Assembly (NCBI GenBank): GCA_027488935.1
Contig: JAIYAP010000007.1
Coordinates: forward strand, 1-64,000
Source: Saprospiraceae bacterium
GTDB taxonomy: Bacteria > Bacteroidota > Bacteroidia > Chitinophagales > Saprospiraceae
DNA length: 64,000 bases
Direction of reading: 5' to 3'
A program made the translations under genes and the position numbers. The notes beneath the pieces were generated by a model that was given only the letters and a program-made list of their open reading frames with translations, was not told the DNA's origin and made no database searches. Below, piece after piece: positions 52,189 to 60,746 of this stretch (positions within the stretch are counted from its first letter, which is position 1; each line of letters opens with the position of its first letter).

Positions 52189-52866
52189 ATGAAAATATTA
52201 ATGGTTCTGACTTCACACAGTGCGTTGGGAAACACAGGAAAAAAAACAGGTTTTTGGATTGAGGAGTTTGCTGCTCCGTATTATGTTTTTCTTGATGCGG
52301 GCGCCTCTATAACAATTGCATCTCCAAAAGGCGGTCAGCCTCCTATTGACCCATCAAGCGATACTGTTGAAAATCAAACTTCAACTGTTATTCGGTTTAA
52401 AGCAGATAAAAGTTTACAAAAGATTTTATCAGAAACGCATTTGCTATCTACAATTTCATCCAATGATTATGATGCCATATTTTACCCTGGTGGGCATGGG
52501 CCTTTATGGGATTTATACAACGATGGTGATTCAATAAAATTAATTGGGGACTTTTGGAGTAGTAAAAAACCTGTAGTGGCCGTGTGTCATGCACCGGCTG
52601 TTTTATTGAATGTAAAAGATAATGAAGGCAACTTATTAGTAAAAGGAAAAAATGTAACCGGCTTTAGTAACAGTGAAGAAGCAGCCGTAGAACTTACGGA
52701 GGTAGTTCCCTTTTCATTAGAAAATGAATTAAAAAATAAGGGTGGAATTTATTCTAACAAAAATGATTGGGCTTCTTATGTTGTCAGAGACGGCATGCTT
52801 ATTACGGGACAAAATCCTGCATCTTCTGAAGCAACAGCAAAGGAGTTAATAAAGATTCTGAAATAA
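52189..52866 (+). CDS. DJ-1/PfpI-family protein (Hsp31-like class I glutamine-amidotransferase fold)
   Basis: 225 residues. Nucleophile elbow AVCHAPAVLL with Cys near residue 134, a histidine right after it, and YPGGHGPLWDL upstream (near 100-110). This matches Hsp31/YhbO-type glyoxalase-III or deglycase proteins. Context with osmC and an enone reductase fits aldehyde/oxidant defence. Last gene of the three. Confidence 0.92.
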   Translation: MKILMVLTSHSALGNTGKKTGFWIEEFAAPYYVFLDAGASITIASPKGGQPPIDPSSDTVENQTSTVIRFKADKSLQKILSETHLLSTISSNDYDAIFYPGGHGPLWDLYNDGDSIKLIGDFWSSKKPVVAVCHAPAVLLNVKDNEGNLLVKGKNVTGFSNSEEAAVELTEVVPFSLENELKNKGGIYSNKNDWASYVVRDGMLITGQNPASSEATAKELIKILK

Positions 52867-52995
52867 TATCTATTAGACACAAACGCAATTGTCCTACCCC
52901 TCCCTATTTCGACCTTGTTATATCGCCAAAAATCTCGAATATTAACGCGTCAACGGCAACCTACCTACAACAGACAATATAACACAAATCAAAAT

Positions 52996-53032
52996 GTGTG
53001 AATTATGTAAGTTTTTGTAATAATTGTGTAAC
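52996..53032 (+). promoter_or_regulatory. AraC-type operator upstream of the phytochrome operon
   Basis: Starts GTGTGAATTATGTAAG and ends TTGTGTAACA. TGTAA direct repeats at 53006 and 53027, again 21 bases apart; the two outer blocks are 28 bases apart as in the copy at 50537. It lies about 110 bases before the first response-regulator gene. Confidence 0.6.
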
Positions 53033-53141
53033 AATTCCTTATCATAATATATCTAAGTTTACATCGCCAAATTCTGTGTCAAATTTGGTGGACAGATTCA
53101 TGGAAAAAGAAATTTATCAAAATAAAAACATTGTACAATAA

Positions 53142-53576
53142 ATGACTAAGACGCTTAATATAATCCTTGCCGAGGACGATTTGGAGGACCAAGCTTTTTT
53201 TAAGAGTGCGCTATCTGAGTTGCCTATTTCCACAATGATCACAACATTTAGGAACGGTGAGGAACTCATGAATTACCTTATTACGAATTCAAGCAGTGCT
53301 GGCAGCACCGATTTCCTTTTTCTGGATTTAAGCATGCCATATAAAACTGGATTTGAATGCCTGTTGGAGATTAAAGAAAATGCAATACTCAAAGATTTGC
53401 GGGTGGTGTTGTTCACCTGTTCTTTTACCAGAGATATTGAGTTTGAACAGGACCTCATAAACAGACTTACAAGAATGGGCGCTGCGGGTTTTATACGTAA
53501 ACCTGATAGTTTTGAAGAACTTAAAAATATAATTGAAACGACACTCAATAGATTAATGGATAAAAATACCCTATAA
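53142..53576 (+). CDS. Single-domain response regulator (Rcp1-like)
   Basis: 144 residues, receiver domain only. Acid pocket AEDDLEDQ, phospho-acceptor in FLFLDLSMPYKTG near residue 64, switch Thr in LFTCSF and Lys in FIRKPDS. No DNA-binding domain. Rcp1-type regulators commonly partner phytochrome kinases, and the kinase lies three genes downstream. Confidence 0.93.
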   Translation: MTKTLNIILAEDDLEDQAFFKSALSELPISTMITTFRNGEELMNYLITNSSSAGSTDFLFLDLSMPYKTGFECLLEIKENAILKDLRVVLFTCSFTRDIEFEQDLINRLTRMGAAGFIRKPDSFEELKNIIETTLNRLMDKNTL

Positions 53577-53627
53577 CTGTAAAACAAGCAATGCTTTTTA
53601 CTAAAAAACTAAATTTTACAATAAGTT

Positions 53628-54038
53628 ATGAACGAAACTCAAATAAAAAATGTACTACTCGCAGAGGATGATGAGGAAGATGTACTCCTTTTCAATACTG
53701 TTTTATCTGAATTGAATCGGGAAATATTTGTTAAAGTAGTAACAGACGGGATTTTGTTGATGACTTTTTTAAAACAAGAAACCACACTGCCCGAAATGAT
53801 TTTCCTTGATTTGAACATGCCGCATAAAAACGGCTTCGAGTGCCTTAGCGAAATTAAGGGCAATGAAAAATGGAGCAGTATTAAGATTGTTATACTTTCC
53901 ACTTCATCTCAACCGCAACAAATAGATAAAGCGTATAAGGGCGGTGCCGATTTATACCTCGCCAAACCGGTCAGTTACACCCACTTTAAAAACATGATCG
54001 ATAAATGCCTGTCCCTTAATTGGAAAGGGTTAAAATAA
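53628..54038 (+). CDS. Second single-domain response regulator
   Basis: 136 residues. AEDDEEDVLLF, FLDLNMPHKNGFECL (acceptor Asp), VILSTSSQ and LAKPVSY. About as similar to its neighbour as separate Rcp-type paralogues are. Ends 4 bases before the heme oxygenase start. Two receivers for one kinase suggest a branched or competitive phosphotransfer. Confidence 0.93.
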   Translation: MNETQIKNVLLAEDDEEDVLLFNTVLSELNREIFVKVVTDGILLMTFLKQETTLPEMIFLDLNMPHKNGFECLSEIKGNEKWSSIKIVILSTSSQPQQIDKAYKGGADLYLAKPVSYTHFKNMIDKCLSLNWKGLK

Positions 54039-54042
54039 ACTA

Positions 54043-54690
54043 TTGATTAAAATCAAATTTTTAAAACAGCAACGCTTGGAGCCAACTATTTTTTTACAGC
54101 AACTACGGAGCAAAACTACGAACAGTCACCATTTGATTGAGCAAAACAGTATCTCACAATCATTGATGAGCCAAGGTGTCACCATAACTCAATATGCCCA
54201 ATACCTTAAAAGTATGTATGGTTTTGTATATGGTTTTGAAAAAATGGTGTTTCCAATATTGAAGCACCATGAATTGCTCCAAATTGACGATAGAAGAAAA
54301 TCACACCTTATACAAGCCGACCTTGTCCTGCTGAATCATACGGCAGCACAGCCTTATATGAATGATGAGATATTAAGTACAAATTACCAAACTGTCGCCG
54401 CTGCATTAGGCGGAATGTATGTGCTGGAAGGTTCTACGCTTGGTGGGCAAATTATTAATAAGCATTTGTCAAAAGTTTTAGGTGATTCAATTGCTGGGAA
54501 AACAACGTATTTAACGGCTTATGCTGGGCAAACAAGCAGTATGTGGAAAATTTTTTTGCAATTGCTTTGTGAAGCGGGTTCAATTACTGACAATAAAGAC
54601 GAAATTATAGAAAGTGCTGTAAATACATTTTCGTTGCTAAATAACTGTTTATCAGAACATTCCTATAAATTTATTGAATATGAAAATTAG
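54043..54690 (+). CDS. bphO: Biliverdin-producing heme oxygenase (phytochrome-associated)
   Basis: 215 residues. Opens heme to biliverdin, the phytochrome chromophore. Proximal-ligand motif LRSKTTNSHHLIEQ (His29, Glu33) and distal-helix motif GGMYVLEGSTLGG near residue 125. Start is TTG at 54043; the next ATG (near residue 42) would remove the heme ligand, so TTG is the likely start. It overlaps the phytochrome gene by 11 bases. Confidence 0.85.
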   Translation: MIKIKFLKQQRLEPTIFLQQLRSKTTNSHHLIEQNSISQSLMSQGVTITQYAQYLKSMYGFVYGFEKMVFPILKHHELLQIDDRRKSHLIQADLVLLNHTAAQPYMNDEILSTNYQTVAAALGGMYVLEGSTLGGQIINKHLSKVLGDSIAGKTTYLTAYAGQTSSMWKIFLQLLCEAGSITDNKDEIIESAVNTFSLLNNCLSEHSYKFIEYEN

Positions 54691-56956
54691 AAAATTGGTT
54701 CCACACCAAGCCATAACGGTTACCAATTGCGAAAGCGAACCCATCCATATACCAGGCAGCATACAGGCTTTTGGTTTTTTACTTGCCGTAAAAATGGGTG
54801 ATTATTCCATTGCTTTTGCGAGTAAAAATTGCGAAACCTATTTTCAATTGCCCTTGAATGAAATAATAGGTAAAAAGTTAAACCTGTTTTTTGATAAAGC
54901 AGCAATAAATGCCTTTACTGCCGAATACAAATTGAACGACAGTGAAATGGAACGCCCTTTTATTTTTTCTTTACTGGGCAAATTGTATAGTACATCGGCT
55001 CATAAAAGCAGTGACACGGTTGTTTTAGAGATGGAACCTTTTGCGGAGGAGCATGCCCAGTTGCCCGACCTGTATATACAAACAAAACGTTTTGCCTACC
55101 GGACAGAAAGGACGGATAACTTAAAGAACCTTTGCCAAGATATTGCCCATGAAACAAAATTGATTACGGGTTACGACCGCGTGATGATATATCTTTTTGA
55201 CAAAAATTATAATGGTGAAGTGTATGCCGAAAGTAAGCGGGAAGATATGGAACCGTTTTTGGGGCTGTCTTATCCCCATACAGATATACCCGCACAAGCC
55301 CGTGAACTTTATCTACGCAACCCTATAAGAATGATCGCAGATGTTGGCTATGAGCCTGTGCCTTTATATGCCTTGGAAGAAAAAGGCGGGTCTGCTATTA
55401 CATTAGACCTTAGTCTTTCTTTTTTGCGTTCGGTGTCGCCCATTCATATCCAATACCTAAAAAATATGGGGGTGGGTGCTTCCTTTAGCATTTCAATAAT
55501 TCACAATAAGAAATTGTGGGGGCTAATATCTTGTCATCATGACACCCCAAAATATATCCCTTACTATGCAAGGCTTGCCGCACATTTGCAGGCGGTATTT
55601 CTTCAATCGCAAATTGATGTACGGCAGATTGCAGATGAATTTGAGCTGACAAAAAAAACCAATAAAAAGCTGCAGGATTTGAGCGAACAATTTGCCAAAG
55701 AACGCCCTGTTATTAACGATGATGCGACATTGCAATCGCTAAAAAATCTTTTAAATGCAGATGGCATTGCCATAATGTATAAAGGCAATGTTTTCACGGC
55801 AGGCACAGTGCCGCCAAAAGAAGACATGCAATTAATAGCAGACTGGCTTTTTAAAAATATTAAAAATGAAAACTTTAGTACATCAAGGTTTAGTGATGAT
55901 TATTTGCCAGCCAAAGCAATGAGCAATAGTGTGGCAGGAATTTGTTACCAGCAACTTGATTTATTACCGGGCAATGCCATATTTTGGATACGGAGTGAAA
56001 TGCAAACAACAAAATTGTGGGGAGGCGACCCAAATAAGGCGATACTACTAAACGAAGAAAACAATTTGCTTACGCCCCGAAAATCATTCGCAGCTTGGAG
56101 CGAATCCGTAAAATATCAAAGCACGGAATGGCTAAGACCCGAATTAAATGCAGCGGCTGCTATATCATTGGTGATACAAAGGCAATTGCACCTGATTGAT
56201 TTAATAGAAGAAGAAGTAAAATACCGCAGCCTCAATGAAAAACTGCAAAAAGCCAATGATGAGCTTGCCAATATGAACTGGATAAGCACCCACGATTTGA
56301 AAGAGCCTTTGCGAAAAATACAAATTTATGCTTCCATTATTTTAGAAAAATACAGCAATGAAATTCCATATATTGTACATTCAAATATTGTACGTATGCA
56401 AGCGTCCGCAGCCAAAATGCAAAAACTTATTGAAGCATTGGTTTCTTATGCAAGCTTAATGTATGACGACGCAAGGTTTGAGCCCGTGGATCTGAATAGT
56501 GTTCTCAAAGAAGTGTTCAAGGATATAAAAGAGGAAATCGAGGAAAAAGGGGCTACTATTGACATAAGCACTTTACCCACTGTAAAGGGTATTAATTTTC
56601 AATTGCAACAGTTGTTTGTGAATATTATCAGCAATTCTATCAAGTTTACAAATCCGGATGTGCCGCTTATTATAAAAATAAGCAGCACAAAAACGACGGA
56701 GCATCCAACAACGAGTGCAGGCGAACCGCTAAAACAATGGTTTAAAATTTCTTTTGCTGATAATGGCATTGGCTTTAACAACAGCTTTAAAAATGATATT
56801 TTCAAAGTGTTTTACAGGCTTCATGCCAACCAATATACCGGTTCGGGCATTGGTCTTGCCATTTGCAAAAAAATTGTAGAGTCACACAATGGCTACATTA
56901 CTGCCACGGGTGACATAAACAAAGGGTCTCAGTTTGATATATATCTTCCTGTGTGA
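54680..56956 (+). CDS. bphP: Bacteriophytochrome histidine kinase
   Basis: 758 residues: PAS (about 15-120), GAF (about 135-310), PHY (about 325-500), HisKA (His near 537 in THDLKEPLRKI) and HATPase (about 610-755: NSIKFTNP, DNGIGFNN, GSGIGLAICKK). The chromophore Cys is Cys17 (TNCESEPIHIPGSIQAFG), and the GAF motif PHTDIPAQAREL is present. Senses red/far-red light by biliverdin and should phosphorylate the two receivers upstream. The start is ATG 54680; an in-frame TTG lies at 54674. All features for a working photoreceptor are visible. Confidence 0.95.
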   Translation: MKIRKLVPHQAITVTNCESEPIHIPGSIQAFGFLLAVKMGDYSIAFASKNCETYFQLPLNEIIGKKLNLFFDKAAINAFTAEYKLNDSEMERPFIFSLLGKLYSTSAHKSSDTVVLEMEPFAEEHAQLPDLYIQTKRFAYRTERTDNLKNLCQDIAHETKLITGYDRVMIYLFDKNYNGEVYAESKREDMEPFLGLSYPHTDIPAQARELYLRNPIRMIADVGYEPVPLYALEEKGGSAITLDLSLSFLRSVSPIHIQYLKNMGVGASFSISIIHNKKLWGLISCHHDTPKYIPYYARLAAHLQAVFLQSQIDVRQIADEFELTKKTNKKLQDLSEQFAKERPVINDDATLQSLKNLLNADGIAIMYKGNVFTAGTVPPKEDMQLIADWLFKNIKNENFSTSRFSDDYLPAKAMSNSVAGICYQQLDLLPGNAIFWIRSEMQTTKLWGGDPNKAILLNEENNLLTPRKSFAAWSESVKYQSTEWLRPELNAAAAISLVIQRQLHLIDLIEEEVKYRSLNEKLQKANDELANMNWISTHDLKEPLRKIQIYASIILEKYSNEIPYIVHSNIVRMQASAAKMQKLIEALVSYASLMYDDARFEPVDLNSVLKEVFKDIKEEIEEKGATIDISTLPTVKGINFQLQQLFVNIISNSIKFTNPDVPLIIKISSTKTTEHPTTSAGEPLKQWFKISFADNGIGFNNSFKNDIFKVFYRLHANQYTGSGIGLAICKKIVESHNGYITATGDINKGSQFDIYLPV

Positions 56957-57117
56957 TCAAAATACCCCCTGGTTACCACCGCAACAAGTCTAGTAGATAT
57001 TGCCACATCAATATGGCACATATTCATCGGGAAGCGGCTATACACTTGCTGCTCAACAAGTGTTTTATACATTTGAAAACCTGATAACAAGTAATAAGCC
57101 CAGCGTTAAAGAATAAA

Positions 57118-57403
57118 ACTTGCCGCATCTCCCCGGCGGGCATAGTTATTTTTTCAATACCGACGTGGCCATGATGGGCAAAATGGGTTTTGATATTGTG
57201 GTCGACAAACTCCAGCCCGAAGAACTTACCTTGATCCTGTTAAGAAATGCCGGATCAAAGAACTAAATGTTTATCCCGGAACGAGCTCCACCATCGACGC
57301 GAGGGCCTTATATTCGGGCGAATATCTGATGAATGTCGGTTTTAATCCCGACATGAACCTGAAACGTACCAGCGTGATTTTAGAAATAAATGCAGTGAAA
57401 TGA
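57118..57403 (+). pseudogene. C-terminal remnant of a GH36-type alpha-galactosidase
   Basis: Frame pieces read HLPGGHSYFFNTDVAMMGKM, then GFDIVVDKL, then after a frame change KELNVYPGTSSTIDARALYS and [15 protein letters not shown]. These resemble the end of Bacteroidota GH36 alpha-galactosidases. The catalytic part is absent and the frame shifts near 57250. Its TGA overlaps the galT ATG (ATGA at 57400-57403), so the original arrangement was an operon. GC-richer than the flanks. Confidence 0.65.
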
Positions 57404-58434
57404 CCAAGGAATTAAACGCATCCCCGCACCGCCGTTACAACCCGCTCACCGATAGTTGGGTGCTTGTATCGCCCCACCGCGCACAACGTCCCTGGCAGGG
57501 GCAAGTGGAAAAATTGCCGGCCGACACACGTCCGGCGCACGATCCGAATTGTTACCTCTGTGCGGGCAATGTGCGGGCCAATGGCGCACAAACACCTGAT
57601 TATGAGGATGTTTTTGTGTTTGATAATGACTTTGCAGCCTTATTGCCTCCTCTTCCCTCAGGGGAGGCAAAGGGGGATCTGGGACCTCTTTTTATTGCCC
57701 GTCCTGAGCGCGGCATCGCACGTGTGATCTGCTTTTCGCCGCGCCACGACCTGACCATGGCTCAAATGGAAACCGTCGATATCCGCAAAGTGGTAGACGC
57801 CTGGGTAGACGAATACCGCACGCTCGGCGCCGAATCGTTTATTAATTACGTCCAGATATTTGAAAACAAAGGCGCCATTATGGGCTGCTCCAACCCGCAC
57901 CCGCACGGACAAATCTGGGCGCAGGAGAGCGTGCCCGATGAGCCGATGAAAAAGCAAATAGCACAGTTAAAATACTGGGAAACAAACAAATCGTCCTTGC
58001 TTGCGGACTATATCAAAGAGGAATTGGTGCTTACCGAGCGCATTTTGTTTGAAAACGAGCATTTTGTAAGCCTTGTGCCGTTCTGGGCTGTTTGGCCTTT
58101 TGAAGCGATGATCGTGCCCAAACGCCATCTACCCCGCATCACGGACATGACGGACGACGAGCGTAACGGTTTGGCCGATGCCTACCGCCGATTGACTGCT
58201 TTGTACGACCGTCTTTTTGATACTTCGTTCCCGTATTCTTCCGGTATCCACCAGGCGCCGACAGATGGGGAAGCGCATCAGGAATGGCATTTTCACTTTG
58301 TATTTTACCCGCCGCTGCTGCGTTCGGCGACGGTGAAAAAATTCATGGTGGGTTATGAAATGCTGGCCAATCCACAGCGGGATATTACGCCGGAAAAAGC
58401 GGCCGAGATGCTGCGGGACTTGCTGGAGACTTAG
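57400..58434 (+). CDS. galT: Galactose-1-phosphate uridylyltransferase
   Basis: 344 residues. Second step of the Leloir pathway: exchanges UMP between UDP-glucose and galactose-1-phosphate. Active site [13 protein letters not shown] near residue 162; zinc-type CYLCAGN near residue 46; SSGIHQAPT and [10 protein letters not shown] further on. Composition is like the 1-45 kb chromosome, not the AT-rich genes on each side. galK and galE are not in the window. Confidence 0.97.
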   Translation: MTKELNASPHRRYNPLTDSWVLVSPHRAQRPWQGQVEKLPADTRPAHDPNCYLCAGNVRANGAQTPDYEDVFVFDNDFAALLPPLPSGEAKGDLGPLFIARPERGIARVICFSPRHDLTMAQMETVDIRKVVDAWVDEYRTLGAESFINYVQIFENKGAIMGCSNPHPHGQIWAQESVPDEPMKKQIAQLKYWETNKSSLLADYIKEELVLTERILFENEHFVSLVPFWAVWPFEAMIVPKRHLPRITDMTDDERNGLADAYRRLTALYDRLFDTSFPYSSGIHQAPTDGEAHQEWHFHFVFYPPLLRSATVKKFMVGYEMLANPQRDITPEKAAEMLRDLLET

Positions 58435-58577
58435 GTTTTTTACCCGAAAACGCGGGCAGGTTACGAACCCGTAAAAGAAATTGTAGGCGACGGCATCACA
58501 ACCTACTCCACAGATTTTGCATTTTGTGTTATTGGGGTACCGAGCAATACTAGGCATATTTACACGTTGGCAGTTAT
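58435..58577 (+). other. Coding-like remnant and eroded attC-like half-site
   Basis: Directly after galT an open stretch (translating as GYEPVKEIVGDGITTYS...) looks protein-like but has no start or recognised family. From about 58544 the text ACTAGGCATATTTACACGTT resembles the right half of the repeats at 45937 and 59370. This marks the return to AT-rich DNA. Confidence 0.35.
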
Positions 58578-58623
58578 GGTGCGACAACCGTCCATCGAAA
58601 GAAAAACGAAAAATGACAAGGCA

Positions 58624-59136
58624 ATGGATAAAGCAATTTTGTATTCAGAAAGACAACGATTTAAGCAATGGTGGTTGTGGTTAATTCTGTTGGGAGTTAA
58701 CGGACTTTTTTTATTTGGGGTATTTAAACAAGTTATCGGGGGACAACCATTTGGCGACAAACCAATGAGTAATGTAGGACTTTTAATAGTGACAGGCCTA
58801 ACCATTGCCTTGACAATTTTGTTTGTAAACTTTCGCCTTGACACAACAATTAAAAAGGACGGAATATATGTTCGCTTTTTCCCTTTTCACTTACAATTCA
58901 AACATTACACTTGGGACAAATTGACAAAATTATACGTTAGACAATATGCACCAATTTCTGAGTACGGTGGTTGGGGTTTACGACTTGGGCTTGGGGGGAA
59001 AGGTACAGCCTATAATGTTTCGGGCAACAAAGGTTTGCAACTTGAATTTACAGATAACAAAAAATTACTTATAGGAACAAACAAGCCCGATGAACTAATA
59101 GAAACCCTGAACAAAATTGGACAACTAAAACAATGA
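58624..59136 (+). CDS. Two-helix membrane protein, DUF6141-like
   Basis: 170 residues. Two membrane helices (about residues 16-38 and 55-75), then a soluble beta-rich part with YVRFFPFHLQF, WDKLTKLYVRQY, GWGLRLGLGGKGTAYNVSG and LLIGTNKPDEL. The pattern resembles the DUF6141/PH-like membrane family. Function unknown. In-frame starts exist at 58567 (TTG) and 58576 (ATG); 58624 was chosen as the most family-like. Confidence 0.65.
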   Translation: MDKAILYSERQRFKQWWLWLILLGVNGLFLFGVFKQVIGGQPFGDKPMSNVGLLIVTGLTIALTILFVNFRLDTTIKKDGIYVRFFPFHLQFKHYTWDKLTKLYVRQYAPISEYGGWGLRLGLGGKGTAYNVSGNKGLQLEFTDNKKLLIGTNKPDELIETLNKIGQLKQ

Positions 59137-59167
59137 ATTTAACAACGTTCTTATTTTTTACCATGCT

Positions 59168-59254
59168 GACAATCAAGGCTACTTATGGCTTGGGACGCTT
59201 GAAAACGGGATATTTAAGTTCAACGGAAATACATTTGAAAGATTTAAGAAATGA
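59168..59254 (+). pseudogene. Fragment of a two-component regulator propeller gene
   Basis: Twenty-eight codons ending in TGA read DNQGYLWLGTLENGIFKFNG, then NTFERFK, a single Reg_prop blade as in hybrid two-component sensors. No start or neighbouring blades exist. It lies between the DUF6141-like gene and an attC-like repeat and is a scrap of a much longer gene. Confidence 0.6.
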
Positions 59255-59267
59255 AAATAGAAAGACC

Positions 59268-59489
59268 AGCAGCCATTAACACGAGTTTGACAAAATGTTG
59301 TGTGCAATCTAGTAAAAAAACCTAATTTTGTATTGTTGCTAAAGTCACAAAGCGCTATATCTTTTAATCAATCTATTCATGATCCCGTTGATAAAGTTAA
59401 AAATTGCATATACTTGGAGATTTGGTGCTTCTGGTTTTATCTTTACTAGACAGATGCGGCAAGTACGCATATTTACGTGTTGCCTGCAA
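59268..59489 (+). repeat. attC-like repeat, promoter-bearing variant (copy 2)
   Basis: Left end CAGCCATTAACACGAGTTTG (from about 59269) resembles the left ends of repeats 2-4. The right 120 bases (59370-59489) match 45937-46055. The next gene is again a class-C beta-lactamase-fold hydrolase. Confidence 0.65.
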
Positions 59490-59510
59490 GTTAAAAAACG
59501 ACACTCGCCA

Positions 59511-60671
59511 ATGAAAGTAACACTTGGACTTATCGCATTATTGACAATCACAAATTGTTTTGGGCAGACCTTAAAGCAAGGTAGTTCTTATAATTTACTT
59601 TCAAAAAAAACTAAATCAAAAATTGACAATATTTTTAAAGAGTTTGACAAGAAAAGTTCCCCAGGTTTTGCTATTGGCATAGTAAAAGGAACACAGGTTT
59701 TATACACCAAAGGTTATGGTTCTGCAAATCTTGACTATGAAATTCCAATTACGCCAAACTCTTCTTTTGACATTGCTTCGGTTTCAAAGCAATTTACCGC
59801 AGCTTGCATTGCCTTGTTGATTATTGATAACAAAATAAGTTTAGAAACACCAGTCAGTGAATTTGTTCCCGAACTTAAAAAGTACAAAGACACTATTCGT
59901 ATAAAGCATTTAATTTATAACACAAGTGGAATTACAGATTACTTTAAACTGCCACGTCCAGACGGAAAATCTTGGATTACTTTTAATTATTTTGACATTG
60001 ACTATTGCATCAAAGCTTCGTTAAGCCAAGACACACTTTTATTTACACCAGAAGAAAAGTGGGATTACTGTAATGTAAACTATATGCTTCTTACAAAAGT
60101 TGTTGAAAAAGTAAGTGGACAATCATTTAGCGAATTTTCTAAACAAAGACTTTTTGTGCCACTTGGAATGACAAACACCTTGATAAACGATGATGTGACA
60201 GAAATAGTAAAAAATAGAGTGACACCATATAATAAGAGAACGCTCGAATATGTGGACGCATACAATAAAAACGGAGTTACGATAAAACCAAATGGCGAGT
60301 GGCTGCAACATCCAAGAAATTCGCCCCACTATGGCGGTAGCGGTGTAGTTACAACAGTTGACGACTTACTCAAATGGAGTGATAATTTCTTTACCCAAAA
60401 ATTTGGTGGACAGAAATTTTATGACCTTATGCACACAACACAAAAATTTAAAAATGGAAGGGATAATCAAGCATTCGGACTATATTTCGATGATTACAAA
60501 GGAAGAAAGTATGTTGCTTGGGACGGTGGAGACTTTGGAGTTAGTTCACAATTAATTCGCTTTATTGACAAAAGAGTTGCGATTGTTGTACTTTCAAATT
60601 TAGGAACAGGCGAAGCGTATAGAAAAGCAAATATGATTGCAGACATTTTGATTGACAATAAAGACCTGTGA
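59511..60671 (+). CDS. Serine hydrolase of the class-C beta-lactamase fold (copy 2)
   Basis: 386 residues. Signal peptide MKVTLGLIALLTITNCFGQ; a possible lipobox is not convincing. SVSK near residue 90; DYCNVNY in the Tyr-x-Asn position near 188; WDGGDFG in place of the HTG/KTG motif near 343. Activity on small peptides or esters is possible, beta-lactam cleavage unlikely. Clearly diverged from copies 1 and 3. The start follows the repeat by 21 bases. Confidence 0.88.
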   Translation: MKVTLGLIALLTITNCFGQTLKQGSSYNLLSKKTKSKIDNIFKEFDKKSSPGFAIGIVKGTQVLYTKGYGSANLDYEIPITPNSSFDIASVSKQFTAACIALLIIDNKISLETPVSEFVPELKKYKDTIRIKHLIYNTSGITDYFKLPRPDGKSWITFNYFDIDYCIKASLSQDTLLFTPEEKWDYCNVNYMLLTKVVEKVSGQSFSEFSKQRLFVPLGMTNTLINDDVTEIVKNRVTPYNKRTLEYVDAYNKNGVTIKPNGEWLQHPRNSPHYGGSGVVTTVDDLLKWSDNFFTQKFGGQKFYDLMHTTQKFKNGRDNQAFGLYFDDYKGRKYVAWDGGDFGVSSQLIRFIDKRVAIVVLSNLGTGEAYRKANMIADILIDNKDL

Positions 60672-60674
60672 GAA

Positions 60675-60712
60675 AACCAGCAGCCAACATCGTATTGGCA
60701 ATACAATGACAC
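60675..60712 (+). repeat. Possible left end of an attC-like repeat
   Basis: ACCAGCAGCCA followed by ACATCGTATTGGCAATAC shares its first 11 bases and its layout with the left end at 59265-59300. No right half is visible before the next gene. Confidence 0.3.
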
Positions 60713-60746
60713 CCTGAAATTTCGGTCCAGTAAAAAAACAGAAGGG

